The notes: generated from the letters alone by a model not told the origin. A stretch of DNA of 64,000 bases from Symbiodinium kawagutii (GCA_009767595.1 VSDK01002092.1:373510-437509); one strand, 5' to 3'. Counted from the stretch's first letter, positions 11,480-23,167 are shown. Numbers and translations are program-made.

Positions 11480-13055
11480 ACCCCACAACCAGGTCGTGTC
11501 ATCTGGTCCACTGCCACTCGCCAGATGCTCAAGGACTGGTTGGTTCGGGTGTTTTCATTGGCGATCCTTGAGCAGTTAGTCCCATAGCAAATAGCCAGGC
11601 TGGGTTCTTGATATAAAGATTTTCAAAAACAGATCCTGCACCATGATGACAACATCCCAACATATGCAGTCGATGAAAAACCTGTGAAGTATAGTGAAGT
11701 CACATGGTTCCAACAGTCCGGTGCGGTCCCAAAGTTCCTCGTTTGCATACTCGACATCACCACTTCTCTCCACCCGACAAACGAAGCTATTTGTTCACAT
11801 GGTGCATGGTCGAGTCTGTGAACCATCAAATTGCTGATGATCAACTCAACTGTCTCTGTCAACGCAAGAGTTGAAAGCTAAACACTCGCAAAACCACTGC
11901 AGCTGGCAGCATGCGCTGGCTGTCCATTGGGGCAATCCAAAGCGTGGCTTGTGGAGAAGCGAAGTCAACATGCATGGAAGCCACTCCAAATAACAATGTT
12001 AAGCCTTGAGCGTCAAGAAATGAAACAAATTATCTACCAAATGTTGTGATAGAAACTCGTGTAACTCATGTGACTAATTACCACCTAAAAGATGAAACTC
12101 ATGCAAGGCTGAACAACTTAGAGCCCTGGTGATTTTGGACGCTAACCGGCTACTTCTCTTCAATGGCAGACCACGCACGTTCTGCCACTGCAGTGCCAAG
12201 TTACAAGTTGTCAAGAGACTCAGGGACTTTGCAAAGGCCAGGGGGAGTTTTTGGTGGTCACCTGTTTCTGTTGTGGAATCTCGTTGCGCAATGATGCTCA
12301 TGATTTGGTCATTCCCGCTAGCTCCTGTTAGCCTTAAAGGGACGCCTGACAGGCTGAATATCCCGGCTTCCAACAGCTTCCAAACTGCAAGCCTGTTCCG
12401 AGTTGTTTTTCCTGGGGTGCCATGGCGCCATTCGCCATCCGTGTAGCACAGTTCCTATCGAGAGCTTGGCTTGACACTTCCCACTGCAAAACTTACCCTG
12501 GCACTGTGCAATGCTGTGCCTTGTCCCTTGCAGCTGCTCTGGTTGAATCCCAGGACAGTGTCCTTTCTGGAGGGGTTGCCCTCACAAGACCCAACCACAC
12601 GAATGATCAGTGGAGTCATGCGGAGAACAGGGGACTCCACAATTCACTGTTGTGAAATCGATGGAAGTCTACAGCGATTGGGTTCCTATGTGATCTCCAC
12701 AACCTAGTAGCCTCACCATTTTCTGCGAAGCTGAGGAGATGCTGACTGCGGACAACACTTGGGATCACAGTCAGGTTCGGGATTTCCACTTCACGTGACC
12801 AGGTAGGTTTAAGCCAGCGCTTAGTTTTATTGATGTACCGCGTACACTACCCAAGCAACACCTGCTTCAGGTCACTCGCAAATCAACATGACTTGAGTGT
12901 CATCTATGAAGGACAGAAACAAAAACCAGCCAAGACATGGTGAAACCGTTGATTTTTCTGTGGTTTCCGTGCTGTACATCCTTGTTTCTCTACTGTAAAT
13001 TCTGGTTTCTCCCAGGATTCAACGCATATCGAAGCGCCGAACAAACAGCGCTGAA
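11480..13055. other. Intergenic spacer with unassigned 12.1-12.7 kb block
   Basis: The spacer between the PDZ gene start and the stop of the upstream gene. Positions 12,100-12,700 are non-repetitive, moderately GC-rich and open on both strands (about 100 codons each way) without a recognisable domain. It may be an old transposon or pseudogene fragment. Confidence 0.45.
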
Positions 13056-13060
13056 CTCAC

Positions 13061-13126
13061 TCAGAGCCCGCCGATGAAGCGGGCAAGTTTGGCTTTGGCA
13101 CCGAAGATGAGGTTGAAGTCTTCCTG
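13061..13126 (-). CDS. Unknown helical protein, terminal exon
   Basis: Acceptor GATCGCAG|CAGGAAG. It encodes QEDFNLIFGAKAKLARFIGG-L and ends in TGA at 13,061-13,063. 22 codons including the stop, phase 0 in, matching the previous exon. Confidence 0.65.
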   Translation of the reverse strand, partial: QEDFNLIFGAKAKLARFIGGL

Positions 13127-16100
13127 CTGCGATCTTCGTTGGCTTAAGATGTCAGTCATATCGTTAGCACTATATCTTGAGTAAACAAAACCTACTTCTT
13201 GTAAAGTTATTGGCAATTATCAATTAACCATTGGCTTAGTACGCCAAGTCTCTACGAATAGTCACCCAAACCAGGAAACCTCAGCAACCACGACTTGTCA
13301 ACACCGTGGCTACTACATTGGTTTCAAGATGTTTCAAGCAACACAAGCAATCGATCAACTAGGCCGTCCACAGCTGGCCGATGCTGACCATCCAGTGGAG
13401 CTGTGATGGTACGACAAGGATCAACCCTCTCAAAAGTGAATCTTCAACAAATTATCTGGTTACTATTGGAACTAATATACTAGCTATTGACATGTATAAA
13501 CCATCAACCAAGTATTAGGTGTTAATATGTATCAAATTATCTGGTTACTATGCGTATACTACTGATACGTATTGATACAGCAGAAGCTATCATCACAGTA
13601 GATCTTGGGGTCTCAACAATCGCGGTCATTACGAATCGATAGCTGATGATTGTTCACAACCCCGGAATAGCCCTGGCTTCTCGGCGGAATGATGGAACAA
13701 TTCATCTTTTTTCCATCACAACTGATGACTTACCTTCCGTCCCTGCATTGCTGAGAAAATCGATACCTTACATCATGGTAGGTCAGCCACCCTCCTTGAG
13801 CATTCCGCAGTTGATCTACTTGTTGAATCTCGTCGCTAGAGCAAGCATTACTGGTGATTAATTACTGCTTTTTCGCAGCAGGAGGATGACCCAAAGTGAC
13901 ACGGCCAAAATATGTTTCTGATTTTTCTCCCACGTAACAGGCGAAGTTGCACAAATCTATGGAGAAATGTCTGACGCGGCGGATGGTTTTTCCTCTACTG
14001 CTTTGGGGTTTAAACCCCTATGGAAAAAATGTTAGTCGATAGCTCCTGCAACTGCCAGTGTCTCTGCAGTCAGCCACTTTCTGCGGTGTAGCAGGTCTAG
14101 CCCCGAGACGCTGCTGAGGCATCAAAATATCAGTCGATCCACCAACTGTTTCTCAATATATGGTGAAAATCTGTGAAAATGAGAAAGAATATGACTCAAA
14201 CCACCAACAAGGCATCTGAAATCTCGAGATTAGCTGCTAAAATGTCCCGAATTTGCTACATTAATATGATCATTACATGCTAAAATGTCCATCTCATCTC
14301 CAACGATCAGGTCCTCCCCGTTGGACCCAGCGCTTCGCCGCCAGCGCCTTGTCCAGCTCCTTCTGCAGCTCCAGAACCACCTGCGTCGCCGCGAGGAGCA
14401 GCGAGGAGCAGCTCCAAGCTACGAGCGGATGGTCATCCCCTGCAAGTGACAACAGTCACGAGGGGATGAAGCTTCTAGGGGTGAGTTACTGGGTTAGTTC
14501 AGCCCCATGATGTAGGGGTTATTCCGTTCGCCATGCCTACAGGGTTTAGTTAGTGGAGAGCCACCTTGGAGGGTCAACAACCACCATAAAACATTCACCA
14601 TGGTTACAGGGCTTGGTTCAAGTTAGTGCAGCCACCTTCTTAGGCTCGAGATGGGACATCTCTTGACCCCCTACTGGATTGGAAAGAAATCGGCGACTGC
14701 CATCGTTTGAAAGCGATTCAAATATATTCAAATTATTTACCGATTCAACTCATTCACAGGAGCAATGGAACGTAGCCATCCATCATGGGATTTTGAGCTA
14801 GGATCTAGAAACATGGCTATACATGGCCATGAATTGTTCGTTTAGTTAGCAATGGCTGTCAATAGTCATGGATGATGACCATGTCTTGTCAAAGGTTTAT
14901 CAATGCTTATTCATGTTATTGAATATAAATGATTACAATTCAAATTGCTTAATAGTTGTAATTCACAACCACTGATTCTGATAACCATCTCTCAGTGTTC
15001 AATCGTTCATCCCTAACCATGTCATCCCACCCCAGCCGCCACCCGACAACATCACCATGTCCCGCCTGCGTCTCGTCTTTGCGTTGAACCTTCTTCTTCT
15101 CTCGGACGACTTCGAACTCCTGATGGCGTCCGCAGGACCGGTGAGCGATGGTCAGTGATGGTGTGGTGATGACGCTCAATGGAATGGCTAGGCATTTCCT
15201 CAATGACGATCGGTGATGATCCATGTTGCTGCTTGATGGTGGACAAAATGACAGTTAATGACGAATGATTGGTAGTTTGCAAAGCAAGCAATTTTGGGCT
15301 AGAGCTTCAAGCCATGAATACGCCATTAATATGCCATTGATAATCATGGTGGCATGTTCACAAGATCAAAGAACCACAACAACCTTCAGCGTTTTTCTAT
15401 GCTGCCAGGCGGCTGCGATTTGGATCGGCACGCGACGAAAAAACCGGCGCGGTTCAGGTTCCAGGAATTGCGAACGGCTGGGTTCCGCTGGGAGAGAAAA
15501 CCCCGTGGCTGTCCAACAGCAACCGCAGATTCGATTGCCTTTGGTTCAAATACTTGTTTCAGAACCAGAATCAACCTGTTCACCGTGATCAAACACTATC
15601 GACCATTGTGAAGAAGCATCCTTAAGCAGTATATTGTATACATTGGAATGTGTACAACAAATTGGATCAACACAAAAATTCATCACATACTCCGCATCCA
15701 TAAATGACCTATGAGTCTATTAAGCAATGTGCGAGTGTATATTGCATAAATAGCTATTGACTCTTGACTATACCTCACAATTGCAAGTATACTTGCATTG
15801 GTTAAATTGAACCACTAATACCAACATAACATATTGGCAATACTAGCCATTATACTAATTGATTGATTCAACATAGAATAATCCTCATATAAGCATCTGT
15901 GAATATACTAATTGCATCTTGTAACATCAATCATTCTTGACTATACATCTCAATTGTGAATATCCTTGAATGATCTTGAATGCATTGTTTGTTTGACCAT
16001 TACTGCTAATGGTTAAAGAATGGCTAATGGCTTAACCATCAGTTACTATACTCGACCACTATCTACTCGTTGACGGGGTAAATTATTAGTTGCTTGTCAT

Positions 16101-19100
16101 TGTTAGCCATTTGTCATGGGCCAATTCATTGCTTTTCCAATCACTAACATATTGGCGAAACCACTCCATCGATCAATGATCACTGGTATATACTCACTTG
16201 GTTCATATCCATATTTCACCAATATTTCATCAATATTTCATCACTATTGAGCCACTATTGGCCAATTGCTTAGCTCAACTTCTACTCACCTTGTCATTAC
16301 TCCTTGGCGTCACGTGGGTGGCGTTGCTCCGCTAGTGGTGCTCCTGACTCAATCGATCGAAGGCCGAGGCAATGCGAGTGGCGCGATCCAGGTGCTGCTT
16401 GGCTTCAGTGATCTCCCCAGCCTCGCTGAAGCGGTGCGAAGGGAGGGCCGAAGGGTTGGGTGGATGCCTTGGTGGTGTGTGGTTAGGTGGATGGGTGGAT
16501 GGATGGATGGATGGAGGGATGGGTGGGTGGATGGATGCACGGATTTGTGGCAATCATTGTTTGATGCGTTACTCTTAGTGCGATTGTCGACGGAAATGAT
16601 TGATGATATTGGAGCAATCCTGGATAGTAATGTGATGGTGCAGTGTGTAGCGGAAATTGCCAACCAAATACCTGATAGAATCCAAGAACCCAAATGCGTT
16701 TGCATTTTCAACAAAGCCTGTTGCAGAGGTTTTTTGGATAAAAGCCTTTGCTACCAGTGGCATCCACTATGTAGATATGGCAGTGGGTCAAGACCCTGTA
16801 CCCCTGGTTCCCCTATCATTAACAATTGTTTTCCCTATAGTTTGTTGGTTATTCACCACCATTATTGGTTGATTAATATTGACCCAGAGCCATATACTGT
16901 GAGAAAAGTTTTACCAAGTTGTTAGAGATGAGCGCACTCAGTCTCAAGCAGTACTGAGATCGTTGGTTGCTTCTACCAAACATTTGCCAACGATGATCAA
17001 AGGCAGCGACAAAAAAGCTCAAACCATCCACCCAGCATTGGTTGAGCCAAACCACCGCTTCTATCGCTGGGGCTGAAATTCCTGGCAGGAGTATTTGACC
17101 AAAATGACCATGATCGGCATCAAAATGTTCATTGCGGCCACAAGGATCGTTTCTTTAAAATTATACATGATCACCCACAAGTACCGCCACTGCTCTTGAT
17201 CCAATCATCGGCCCTTGTGGGTTCGTACATGAATAGTGTGCCCGTAGAATTGACGACTTCCATATGGTGGTTTCTCAAAATGGGGTACCCCAAAAAATGG
17301 TTGGTTTATTGCTATAAATGACTTTTAGTGGATGATTTAGGGGTACCCCTATGGCTTGAGAAACCACCATATCATAAATGACCATTTTGGTTGGGTGGGG
17401 AGGGCTACCACCATTGATGGACCCAAGGCTTGGTGCCTAACCCCGCGCCTCCATCAAGACCAAAGCCTTGCGGGTGAGCTCTTCCTGTCTCGGCTCGGAG
17501 CTTGGAATCAGCTGGGTGCAGCTACAGAAATATATGTATAAATATATAAGTATATATAAATATTTAAGCAAATATATATATATATAGAGAGAGAGAGAGA
17601 GCATCATAACTATTATAACTACTATATAATTAAACATTACAGCCAACCAATATATGGCTTGAACCCAGCCTTGTAGCTGAATCCAGCTGCACGCAAAAGA
17701 TGTGAACAAAGCAATATATGGGTTGAACCCAGCTGAGTGTCTTAGCAGCTCAACTGGTTGGTGGTTGAACCACCCCTCTAAAACATGTGAGTTAATTCGA
17801 CCGACCATCTCAAATATCGAGAAAAAATCGACAATGTCTACAACCACCCACCAGCAAGAAGCCAAACACTCCAGCACCACCACCAACAGCAAGATAAAAA
17901 TCAGCAACAATAGTTTGCCCGCGCATGGAACTGCGAGCACTGCAAAGTCCCAAGAATGCCACCGAAAATGTGCATAAATTGATGTGACAGGCGGCGTCCA
18001 ACTTCAAGATGTCGATCATTGACACACGCCAAGAGAAGGTGCCCCTCCCCATCCCAAATGCTGACTTTCATGGGACAGGGGTCACCCCCATCTCGAAAAA
18101 TGGTTCATATTTCCTTGATTGTTCTTTTTCTGGGTCTCCATCACCATCAACAATATCAAACATAGAAACATACTAGGTCTATTCTGGTTTATTGTTTATT
18201 CACATTAGTGTTTCTCAAAATAGGGGGACCCCCCAAAATGGTTGGTTTAGTACTACTAAATATATAACTATAGATGGATGATCTAGGGGTACCCCTATAT
18301 TGAGAAACACCCACATGGATATCCATTGGCCGCTTCTTTTTGGGCACAGGCGGGGGGGTTTGTGTTTACTCCGCCGAGGCACAATGAGATCAGCGCGCTG
18401 GACCTCGGTCATGTCCAGCAGTTCCTTCAAGAAGTCCTGGCGAGCGATGTGGGGCTGCTGGGTGGGGGCCCTGGGGGATGGTCTCCAGCTGTAGATGCGT
18501 TGTACCATAGACAGTACAGAATTAGGGATTCATTGTGATTCATTGATATTTTGTAAGGGATTAGTGAATAGTAGTTATGACTCATGATTATGATTCATCA
18601 TGATTATGACTCATTATGATTCATGATTAGTTACTAGTAGTTCGTTGGTATTTTGTAAGGGATCAATTGTACCATGGATTGCTGTTGGGAATCCTGTTGA
18701 GCGTAAGTCTCGCTCTCCGTCTGATGATATTTCAGACTTGAGACCACAAATTGTGAAAACCAAGGCTCGAATTCATGTTGGTCCACTAGAAAAGGTCCAT
18801 TAGAAAAAAGTAGCCAGTGTGAATTAACCACTGAAAGAAAATCCGGTGTCATTGGTGAACAAACTGGTCAGTTTAATCAGCAGTCCCATAGCCCAAAACA
18901 GGTCAATTGGTAGATATAGTGGTCGATTCGGTAGATATGGGAATGAGAACAACAATCGCAGCATCGTCCACTACAATTTCACTCATCACCCCGGAGTTTT
19001 CACATTAGCCCAATTGCAGCTGAGCCCCAACTGGTGGGTCAGATGCAGCGACTTCACACCACCATAGCCCCTATCACAATCTACTCGGGTGCTTCTATAT

Positions 19101-21481
19101 AAGTCATGCCAAAAACAGAAATTAATCAACCAAACATCCCAATCCATCCCAAGTATTGAGGAAAACTAAATTTTTGAACCACAAACTAATCAACTACAAT
19201 AGTGCTGCGTTTTTTTGAGCCCCACTCAGATTTGTGACCAATGAGACAATGAGTGACTTGAGGTGCACCATGCCGGGGGAGAAAGCATGGTTTAGCTTCC
19301 GATATTTCCATGACCTGTCCAAGTTGACATGGAACCCTTCAAGATGTACAAGGCATATCACATGTTAAAAACCATGATCTTCAGATTTGTTGAACTCACA
19401 ATGGGATCATTTCAAAGAATGCATCAACTGGATATTTTCTCTTGATATGAGCCCTCAGGGTCCAGAATCCTTTCTAAAATGGTACCAGTAGCCCCAATCA
19501 AGAGACCCAGGGATTTGAGGTTGTGCTACTCTCGAACCTTGGATACATAGCTATACATAGCTCATCAAACACAACAGGCCTGTCTGCGGGTATTGTGTAT
19601 TCTTCATTGGATCTGCACTGTTTATTGATCAACCTACCAAACAAATTGTCATGAGTTTTCTCAAGCCTTCAAAAGCCGTCAGAAACCATTCTTCCAAAAT
19701 TTAAGCAGTATTTAACATGTTTAACCATTTTTTAAGCATTATTCAAGCATGTCCAACCACTTTTCAACCATTCTTCAAACATATCCAACCGCTTTTCAAC
19801 CACTTTGCAATTATTCTTACAACCATCATCAATCACCAACAAACCATTCGCTGTCGTCACCCAACAAAACAAGGGAGGCAGCTGGCGAAGTGCTTTCTCC
19901 TCATCCATGTCTGAAGCCTCGGCTGCCACCTCCGGCGTAGCGGGCAACTGTAAGCCGACTGGTTCGGACATGGCCATGATGCTTAAGGATGCATAATAAG
20001 CTGGTTTCATTATGGTGAATTGATGGTTCAAGGATGGTTAATGGTTTAATGGATGCTTAATAAGATGGTTTAGTTGTGGTAAATCATGGTCGATGGTGCT
20101 TAATGAGGGTGGTGGTGGATAGTCATAAAGGTTTGATTGTCATGCATATTGATCATTATAGATATTGGTTGACCGCAGGGATGATCATTCATAAGGATCG
20201 ATGCCCTTGTTGGGACGCAAGATGTTAGTCTATCATAGTCTATCCAGATTTGGTGCTATTCGGCATCCCAAAAGAGGGGCAGGGCCAGGGAATGGTATCT
20301 GGAGCATTTTCTTGAGCCCAGCCGCACGGAAGTGACATATTCTCCAGCTAGATGCGACCCGGATGAGGCCTGTTTCTGCGCAAAATTTTGAATGGGCACC
20401 CACCAACGTAAGGTCGAAGAAAACCAGTTCCCTGATGAACGCATCCAGTCTGGCAGAGGAATTGAGTGGGTGTGTGCATAACTTGCAGCCTGCAACGAAG
20501 CTTTGGTTGGAAGAATGGCCACTCTTCCCCTGACAACTTTCATTTCCGCGGTGCTTCAACACGAAAATTTCTGCAAATTACATCAACAAACCACGTTCCC
20601 CGCCATAGATGGTGTGCCTCCTTCGCCTTGTGACACCGGGGCACGTGTAGCACCATGAACAGCGGGCCACCGAGTCCCTGCCTCGCTGATGAGCTCCTGG
20701 GTATCCTTGGCGTTGGCCTTTTTCCGCACGATGACTTGATCCTCGCTGCCGTGGTTTGGAGATCCCCGGGTGCGCCCCGGTGCTGCCGTGGTTTGGAGAT
20801 CCCCGGGGAGATCCCCGGTGGAGGAATCTGAAGCACTGCACTCAGCGATTCGCAATGACAAAAGTGAATAGCAAATCCATGGCTCAGTGGAATGCCATGA
20901 TCTTAACCATGGTTGGTACAGGCTCGGATTGAGTGTGGGTCATGATACCGTCACAGGTGTTATATAGAAATAGAAGAAATCATCTTGTATTGTAGAGGTT
21001 GCTCAACAATTGTTAGGAAAGAGTTCCCCGCACTGCTGAATCTATACAAGCGGGTAGAATACGCATCTGTACAAACCGGTGGAATTTGATTTCACATCAG
21101 GATGATGCCCACTGTGACTTGATTCCTGGGAAAACCAAACACAACCATCAAGCAACAACTGATTCTTACCGCTCACCGCCGAGCCCCTCTTCGAGGTGGC
21201 AGCAGGTTGACAGTCCCAGTAGTGTGGTTTAAGGCATTTTGCCAAATAGTTTCAGGGCGGAACATCAACAAGCAAAGACTCATACAAGAGCCCGGGCCCC
21301 AGCAGTTAGATTCCTTCCGTGAGTTGTTGAACACCTATAACTAGTAGAAATCACCGCAAAAATCCATGAATCAACAGCTCTACCATAGCAGGGCCGCCGG
21401 GATCCCCCGGTGCCTCCCTAGCGGCTCCTGGAGCTTCCTATCCGTCGCGGTGATTCGGGGTTTCGTCAGGTCTTCCTTCAC
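13061..21481 (-). CDS. Unknown charged helical protein gene (nine phase-0 exons, stop seen)
   Basis: I do not recognise this protein. Nine exons (18 to 26 codons each for the longer ones, all a multiple of 3) join in phase 0 from 21,481 to a TGA at 13,061. The product is rich in Glu, Lys, Gln, Ala and Leu and looks alpha-helical; the block ALVLMEAGEITEAKQHLDR resembles a TPR-like or coiled-coil repeat. It ends GAKAKLARFIGGL. Donors are GT, GC and GA, almost always after AG or GG. The 5' end is unresolved: candidate exons at 23,648-23,735 and about 30,188-30,297 may belong to it. The next gene upstream is TRAPPC13-like and the next downstream is the PDZ gene, all on the same strand. Confidence 0.6.
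14327..14380 (-). CDS. Unknown helical protein, exon (54 nt)
   Basis: Acceptor GACGCAG|GTGGTT and donor CGCTGG|GTCC. It encodes VVLELQKELDKALAAKRW, an obvious amphipathic helix. Exactly 18 codons, phase 0 on both sides. Confidence 0.75.
15066..15119 (-). CDS. Unknown helical protein, exon (54 nt)
   Basis: Acceptor GCCATCAG|GAGTTC and GC donor ACGCAG|GCGGG. It encodes EFEVVREKKKVQRKDETQ, charged and helical. Exactly 18 codons, phase 0 on both sides. Confidence 0.7.
15350..15600. other. Unassigned GC-rich block in intron
   Basis: Open on both strands (68-107 codons) but without recognisable protein character or clear splice signals. No function proposed. Confidence 0.35.
16344..16421 (-). CDS. 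Unknown helical protein, exon (78 nt, GA donor)
   Basis: Acceptor TCAGCGAG|GCTGGG and donor GAGTCAG|GAGCAC (GA type). It encodes AGEITEAKQHLDRATRIASA then FDRLSQ. With the previous exon it reads ALVLMEAGEITEAKQHL, one continuous helix, which supports the join. If the GA donor is not used, the frame would stop shortly after (EHH then stop). Confidence 0.7.
16475..16545. repeat. GGAT/GGTG microsatellite
   Basis: TGGATGGATGGATGG-type tandem repeat in the intron, right of the exon at 16,344-16,421. Confidence 0.8.
16775..16895. mobile_element. Family A short TIR element, copy A2
   Basis: Begins ATATGGCAGTGGGTCAA and ends TTGACCCAGAGCCATAT, near-perfect inverted ends. The interior carries CCCTGTACCCCTGGTTCCCC as in copies A1, A3 and A6. 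Confidence 0.85.
17261..17372. mobile_element. Family B short TIR element, copy B2
   Basis: Ends CATATGGTGGTTTCTCAA and TTGAGAAACCACCATAT are near-perfect inverted repeats. The interior carries GGTACCCC, GGTTGGTTTATTGCTATAAA and GGATGATTTAGGGGTACCCC. Confidence 0.85.
17449..17511 (-). CDS. Unknown helical protein, exon (63 nt)
   Basis: Acceptor TAGCTGCACCCAG|CTGATT and GC donor GATGGAG|GCGCG. It encodes LIPSSEPRQEELTRKALVLM then E. Phase 0 on both sides. Reading through the donor instead would give a stop four codons later, so a terminal-exon reading is the alternative. Confidence 0.7.
17575..17605. repeat. TA/AG dinucleotide repeat
   Basis: A TATATATATA run followed by AGAGAGAGAGAG. Confidence 0.85.
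18206..18316. mobile_element. Family B short TIR element, copy B3
   Basis: TAGTGTTTCTCAAAATAGGGGG at the left and CCCCTATATTGAGAAACACCCA at the right form the inverted ends. The interior has GGTTGGTTTAGTACTACTAAA. Confidence 0.8.
18404..18457 (-). CDS. Unknown helical protein, exon (54 nt)
   Basis: Acceptor CCCCACCCAG|CAGCCC and donor GACCGAG|GTCCAG. It encodes QPHIARQDFLKELLDMTE, 18 codons, phase 0. The frame stays open past the donor (VQRADLIVPRR) to GGCGGA|GTAAAC, which would be an alternative donor but in the wrong phase for the next exon. Confidence 0.7.
19680..19865. repeat. A/C-rich degenerate repeat (AACCATTTTTCAAGCA type)
   Basis: Imperfect words of the AACCACTTTTCAACCATTCTTCAA kind directly left of the exon at 19,900-19,947. 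A matching G/T-rich tract (GGTTGATGGTTAATGG type) lies to its right at 20,010-20,130. Confidence 0.6.
19900..19947 (-). CDS. Unknown helical protein, exon (48 nt, GA donor)
   Basis: Acceptor GGCTTACAG|TTGCCC and GA donor GATGAG|GAGAAAG. It encodes LPATPEVAAEASDMDE, acidic. Phase 0 on both sides. The frame continues open (EKALRQ) beyond the donor, so the 3' limit is uncertain. Confidence 0.5.
20233..20562. other. Unassigned non-repetitive block in intron
   Basis: About 300 bp of moderate GC with open minus frames and no recognisable domain. Possibly an old element or pseudogene; no function proposed. Confidence 0.35.
20682..20741 (-). CDS. Unknown helical protein, exon (60 nt)
   Basis: Acceptor GCAGCGAG|GATCAA and GC donor AGCGAG|GCAGGG, an AG|G match at both ends. 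It encodes DQVIVRKKANAKDTQELISE, 20 codons, phase 0. A nearby alternative acceptor (CACGGCAG) would add two residues. Confidence 0.7.
20745..20807. repeat. 26-bp direct repeat duplicating a 3' splice-site region
   Basis: GCTGCCGTGGTTTGGAGATC followed by CCCGGG occurs at 20,745-20,770 and again at 20,782-20,807. On the transcribed strand each copy ends in CCACGGCAG, so the acceptor region of the exon at 20,682-20,741 exists twice. Confidence 0.85.
21428..21481 (-). CDS. Unknown helical protein, exon (54 nt, GA donor)
   Basis: Acceptor CGCGACAG|GTGAAG and GA donor CTCCAG|GAGCC. It encodes VKEDLTKPRITATDRKLQ, exactly 18 codons, phase 0 on both sides. It is the furthest upstream exon that joins cleanly. 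Confidence 0.65.
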
Positions 21482-22033
21482 CTGTCGCGGGGAGGTCCCC
21501 TGCAGGTTCCCTCGCCGGACCGGGCGCAATGGTGAGATGTGTTGCTTTTTTGTTTTTTTATAGGGGTTGGTATAGGCAATAATTTTTTGATTGATGGGTT
21601 TATAGGGGTTGGTATAGGCAATAATTAATAATGATTGATGGGGTATAACACAACAATATCTGGCGTAATTGTGATTGTAACTGCAATATTAGTTGGTGAT
21701 TGTATCTGGTGTTATAAGCAATGATAATGGTTAAATGTGGTTCGTAAGAGGCGATTATGATGGGGGATAATCACCAACAAAAGAGCTTATAAGCAATAAA
21801 AATGACGATATCTTGTTTTTTAAAATAGGGAAACCATGGGATTTTCTAGGGTGAACTATGGCTAATAGTGGTTAATAATAGGGAGTATAATGACTTATGA
21901 TGGGAAATATCCAACAACAATAAGAATGCTTAAACATCTACTATAAAAGCCAATGAACCATTCATGATGATTAAATCTTGAGGGAATTGGAATTGCCATC
22001 ATTTATAAGGGATATACCAACATATACCAACTA

Positions 22034-22135
22034 TAGTTTCTTCAAAAGAGGGTACCCCAAAGCTATGGTTGGTTTATTGCTATGAATGGTTCATACACTG
22101 GATGATTTGGGGTTACCCTATTTGAGAAACGCCCA
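22034..22135. mobile_element. Family B short TIR element, copy B4
   Basis: Left end TAGTTTCTTCAAAAGAGGGTA, right end ACCCTATTTGAGAAACGCCC. The interior has GGTTGGTTTATTGCTATGAA and GGATGATTTGGGG, as in copy B2. Confidence 0.75.
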
Positions 22136-22496
22136 AGTAGCTACTGAATGATTCATAAGTCACTAACATATGGTTAATATTGGTAAATGGTTTTTAATTG
22201 AATCGATTGATGATGTGCCAATAGTTCGACTAACAAATGGTTGATAAAGGTATGGCAAATGGTTCCTATTGGTACAGTAAGTGGTTAACAGTCGATGAAG
22301 AACTATGCATAAACAGATAACAAAATTTGCCTGGGTCCATTGTTTCACCCATATTCACTTGCTTATGTGCCACATTGTGCCACAAAATGTTCGTGTTGAT
22401 AGATGTGAAAAGCTTGAATCGATAAAGACTTTCCAGCTTGCAATGACAAAGAAACGGAGGAGTCCGGCCAACTCAATATGTGTTTGTGATTTAAAA

Positions 22497-22629
22497 CATG
22501 TGGCAGTGGGTCAAAACCCTGTACCCCTGGTTCCCATCATTAACCATTGGTTTTTCCAATATTATTACTGGTTATTATACCCCATGATTGGTTGGTTAAT
22601 AAGGTTAATATTGACCCATACCCACATGT
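22497..22629. mobile_element. Family A short TIR element, copy A3
   Basis: CATGTGGCAGTGGGTCAAAA at the left and TTGACCCATACCCACATG at the right are inverted ends. The interior carries CCCTGTACCCCTGGTTCCCA. Somewhat longer than the other copies. Confidence 0.8.
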
Positions 22630-22751
22630 GGAAAGCACTACAAATGTTGTGTATTTCGTTTCTTCGCCAACATCCTGTGATGTCGCAGCCAACGGCTTGC
22701 AACATCCGAGGGCAGTTGCAATGCTACCTGCTGTCATTTGGGTACAAATCT

Positions 22752-22822
22752 TTGGTGGCAGTTTCAAACCATTTGTTTATAGTTACTGGGGAAAAAAAGA
22801 AATGTTTAAAACCATCAACCAG
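22752..22822. mobile_element. Family C short TIR element, degraded copy C3
   Basis: TTGGTGGCAGTTTCAAACC at the left and TTTAAAACCATCAACCAG at the right resemble the inverted ends of copies C1 and C2. Confidence 0.45.
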
Positions 22823-22989
22823 AATCGGTGATTGTCTGGATTTTGCTCGAAATATAAGGAGCTGCTATCAATCCGCCTTTGCTACTTTGCTGAAAAACAA
22901 TTCACCCATTTCATGCACAAGCCCTCACACCGTTTTGTCATGACTCGTGTGCATCCCATGATTGATAATTGTGAGCCTTACGCATAATC

Positions 22990-23050
22990 GTATTCATGTA
23001 TGTACATACATATATACATATATATATATATAGGTATATATATTAAAAAA
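22990..23050. repeat. TATA-type AT-rich repeat
   Basis: Runs of ATACATATATACATATATAT. Confidence 0.7.
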
Positions 23051-23167
23051 ATCATATGCATTCTTAAGCTATGCTGTAGACATACATGTGTATACCAAAA
23101 TAATCCAAAATATCCATAGCACAAGTATGTATAAGACGATATGTGCCAAGTTTTCTGTTCGGCAATG

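Noticed and set aside
16349-16714. 121-codon minus open frame with HPSTHPSLHPS repeats
   Set aside because: It reads through the GGAT microsatellite in a different frame from the accepted exon at 16,344-16,421.
17341-17372. ATGGCTTGAGAAACC as a spliced-leader relic
   Set aside because: The resemblance to GGCTCAAG is only partial, and the words are the conserved inverted end of family B elements.
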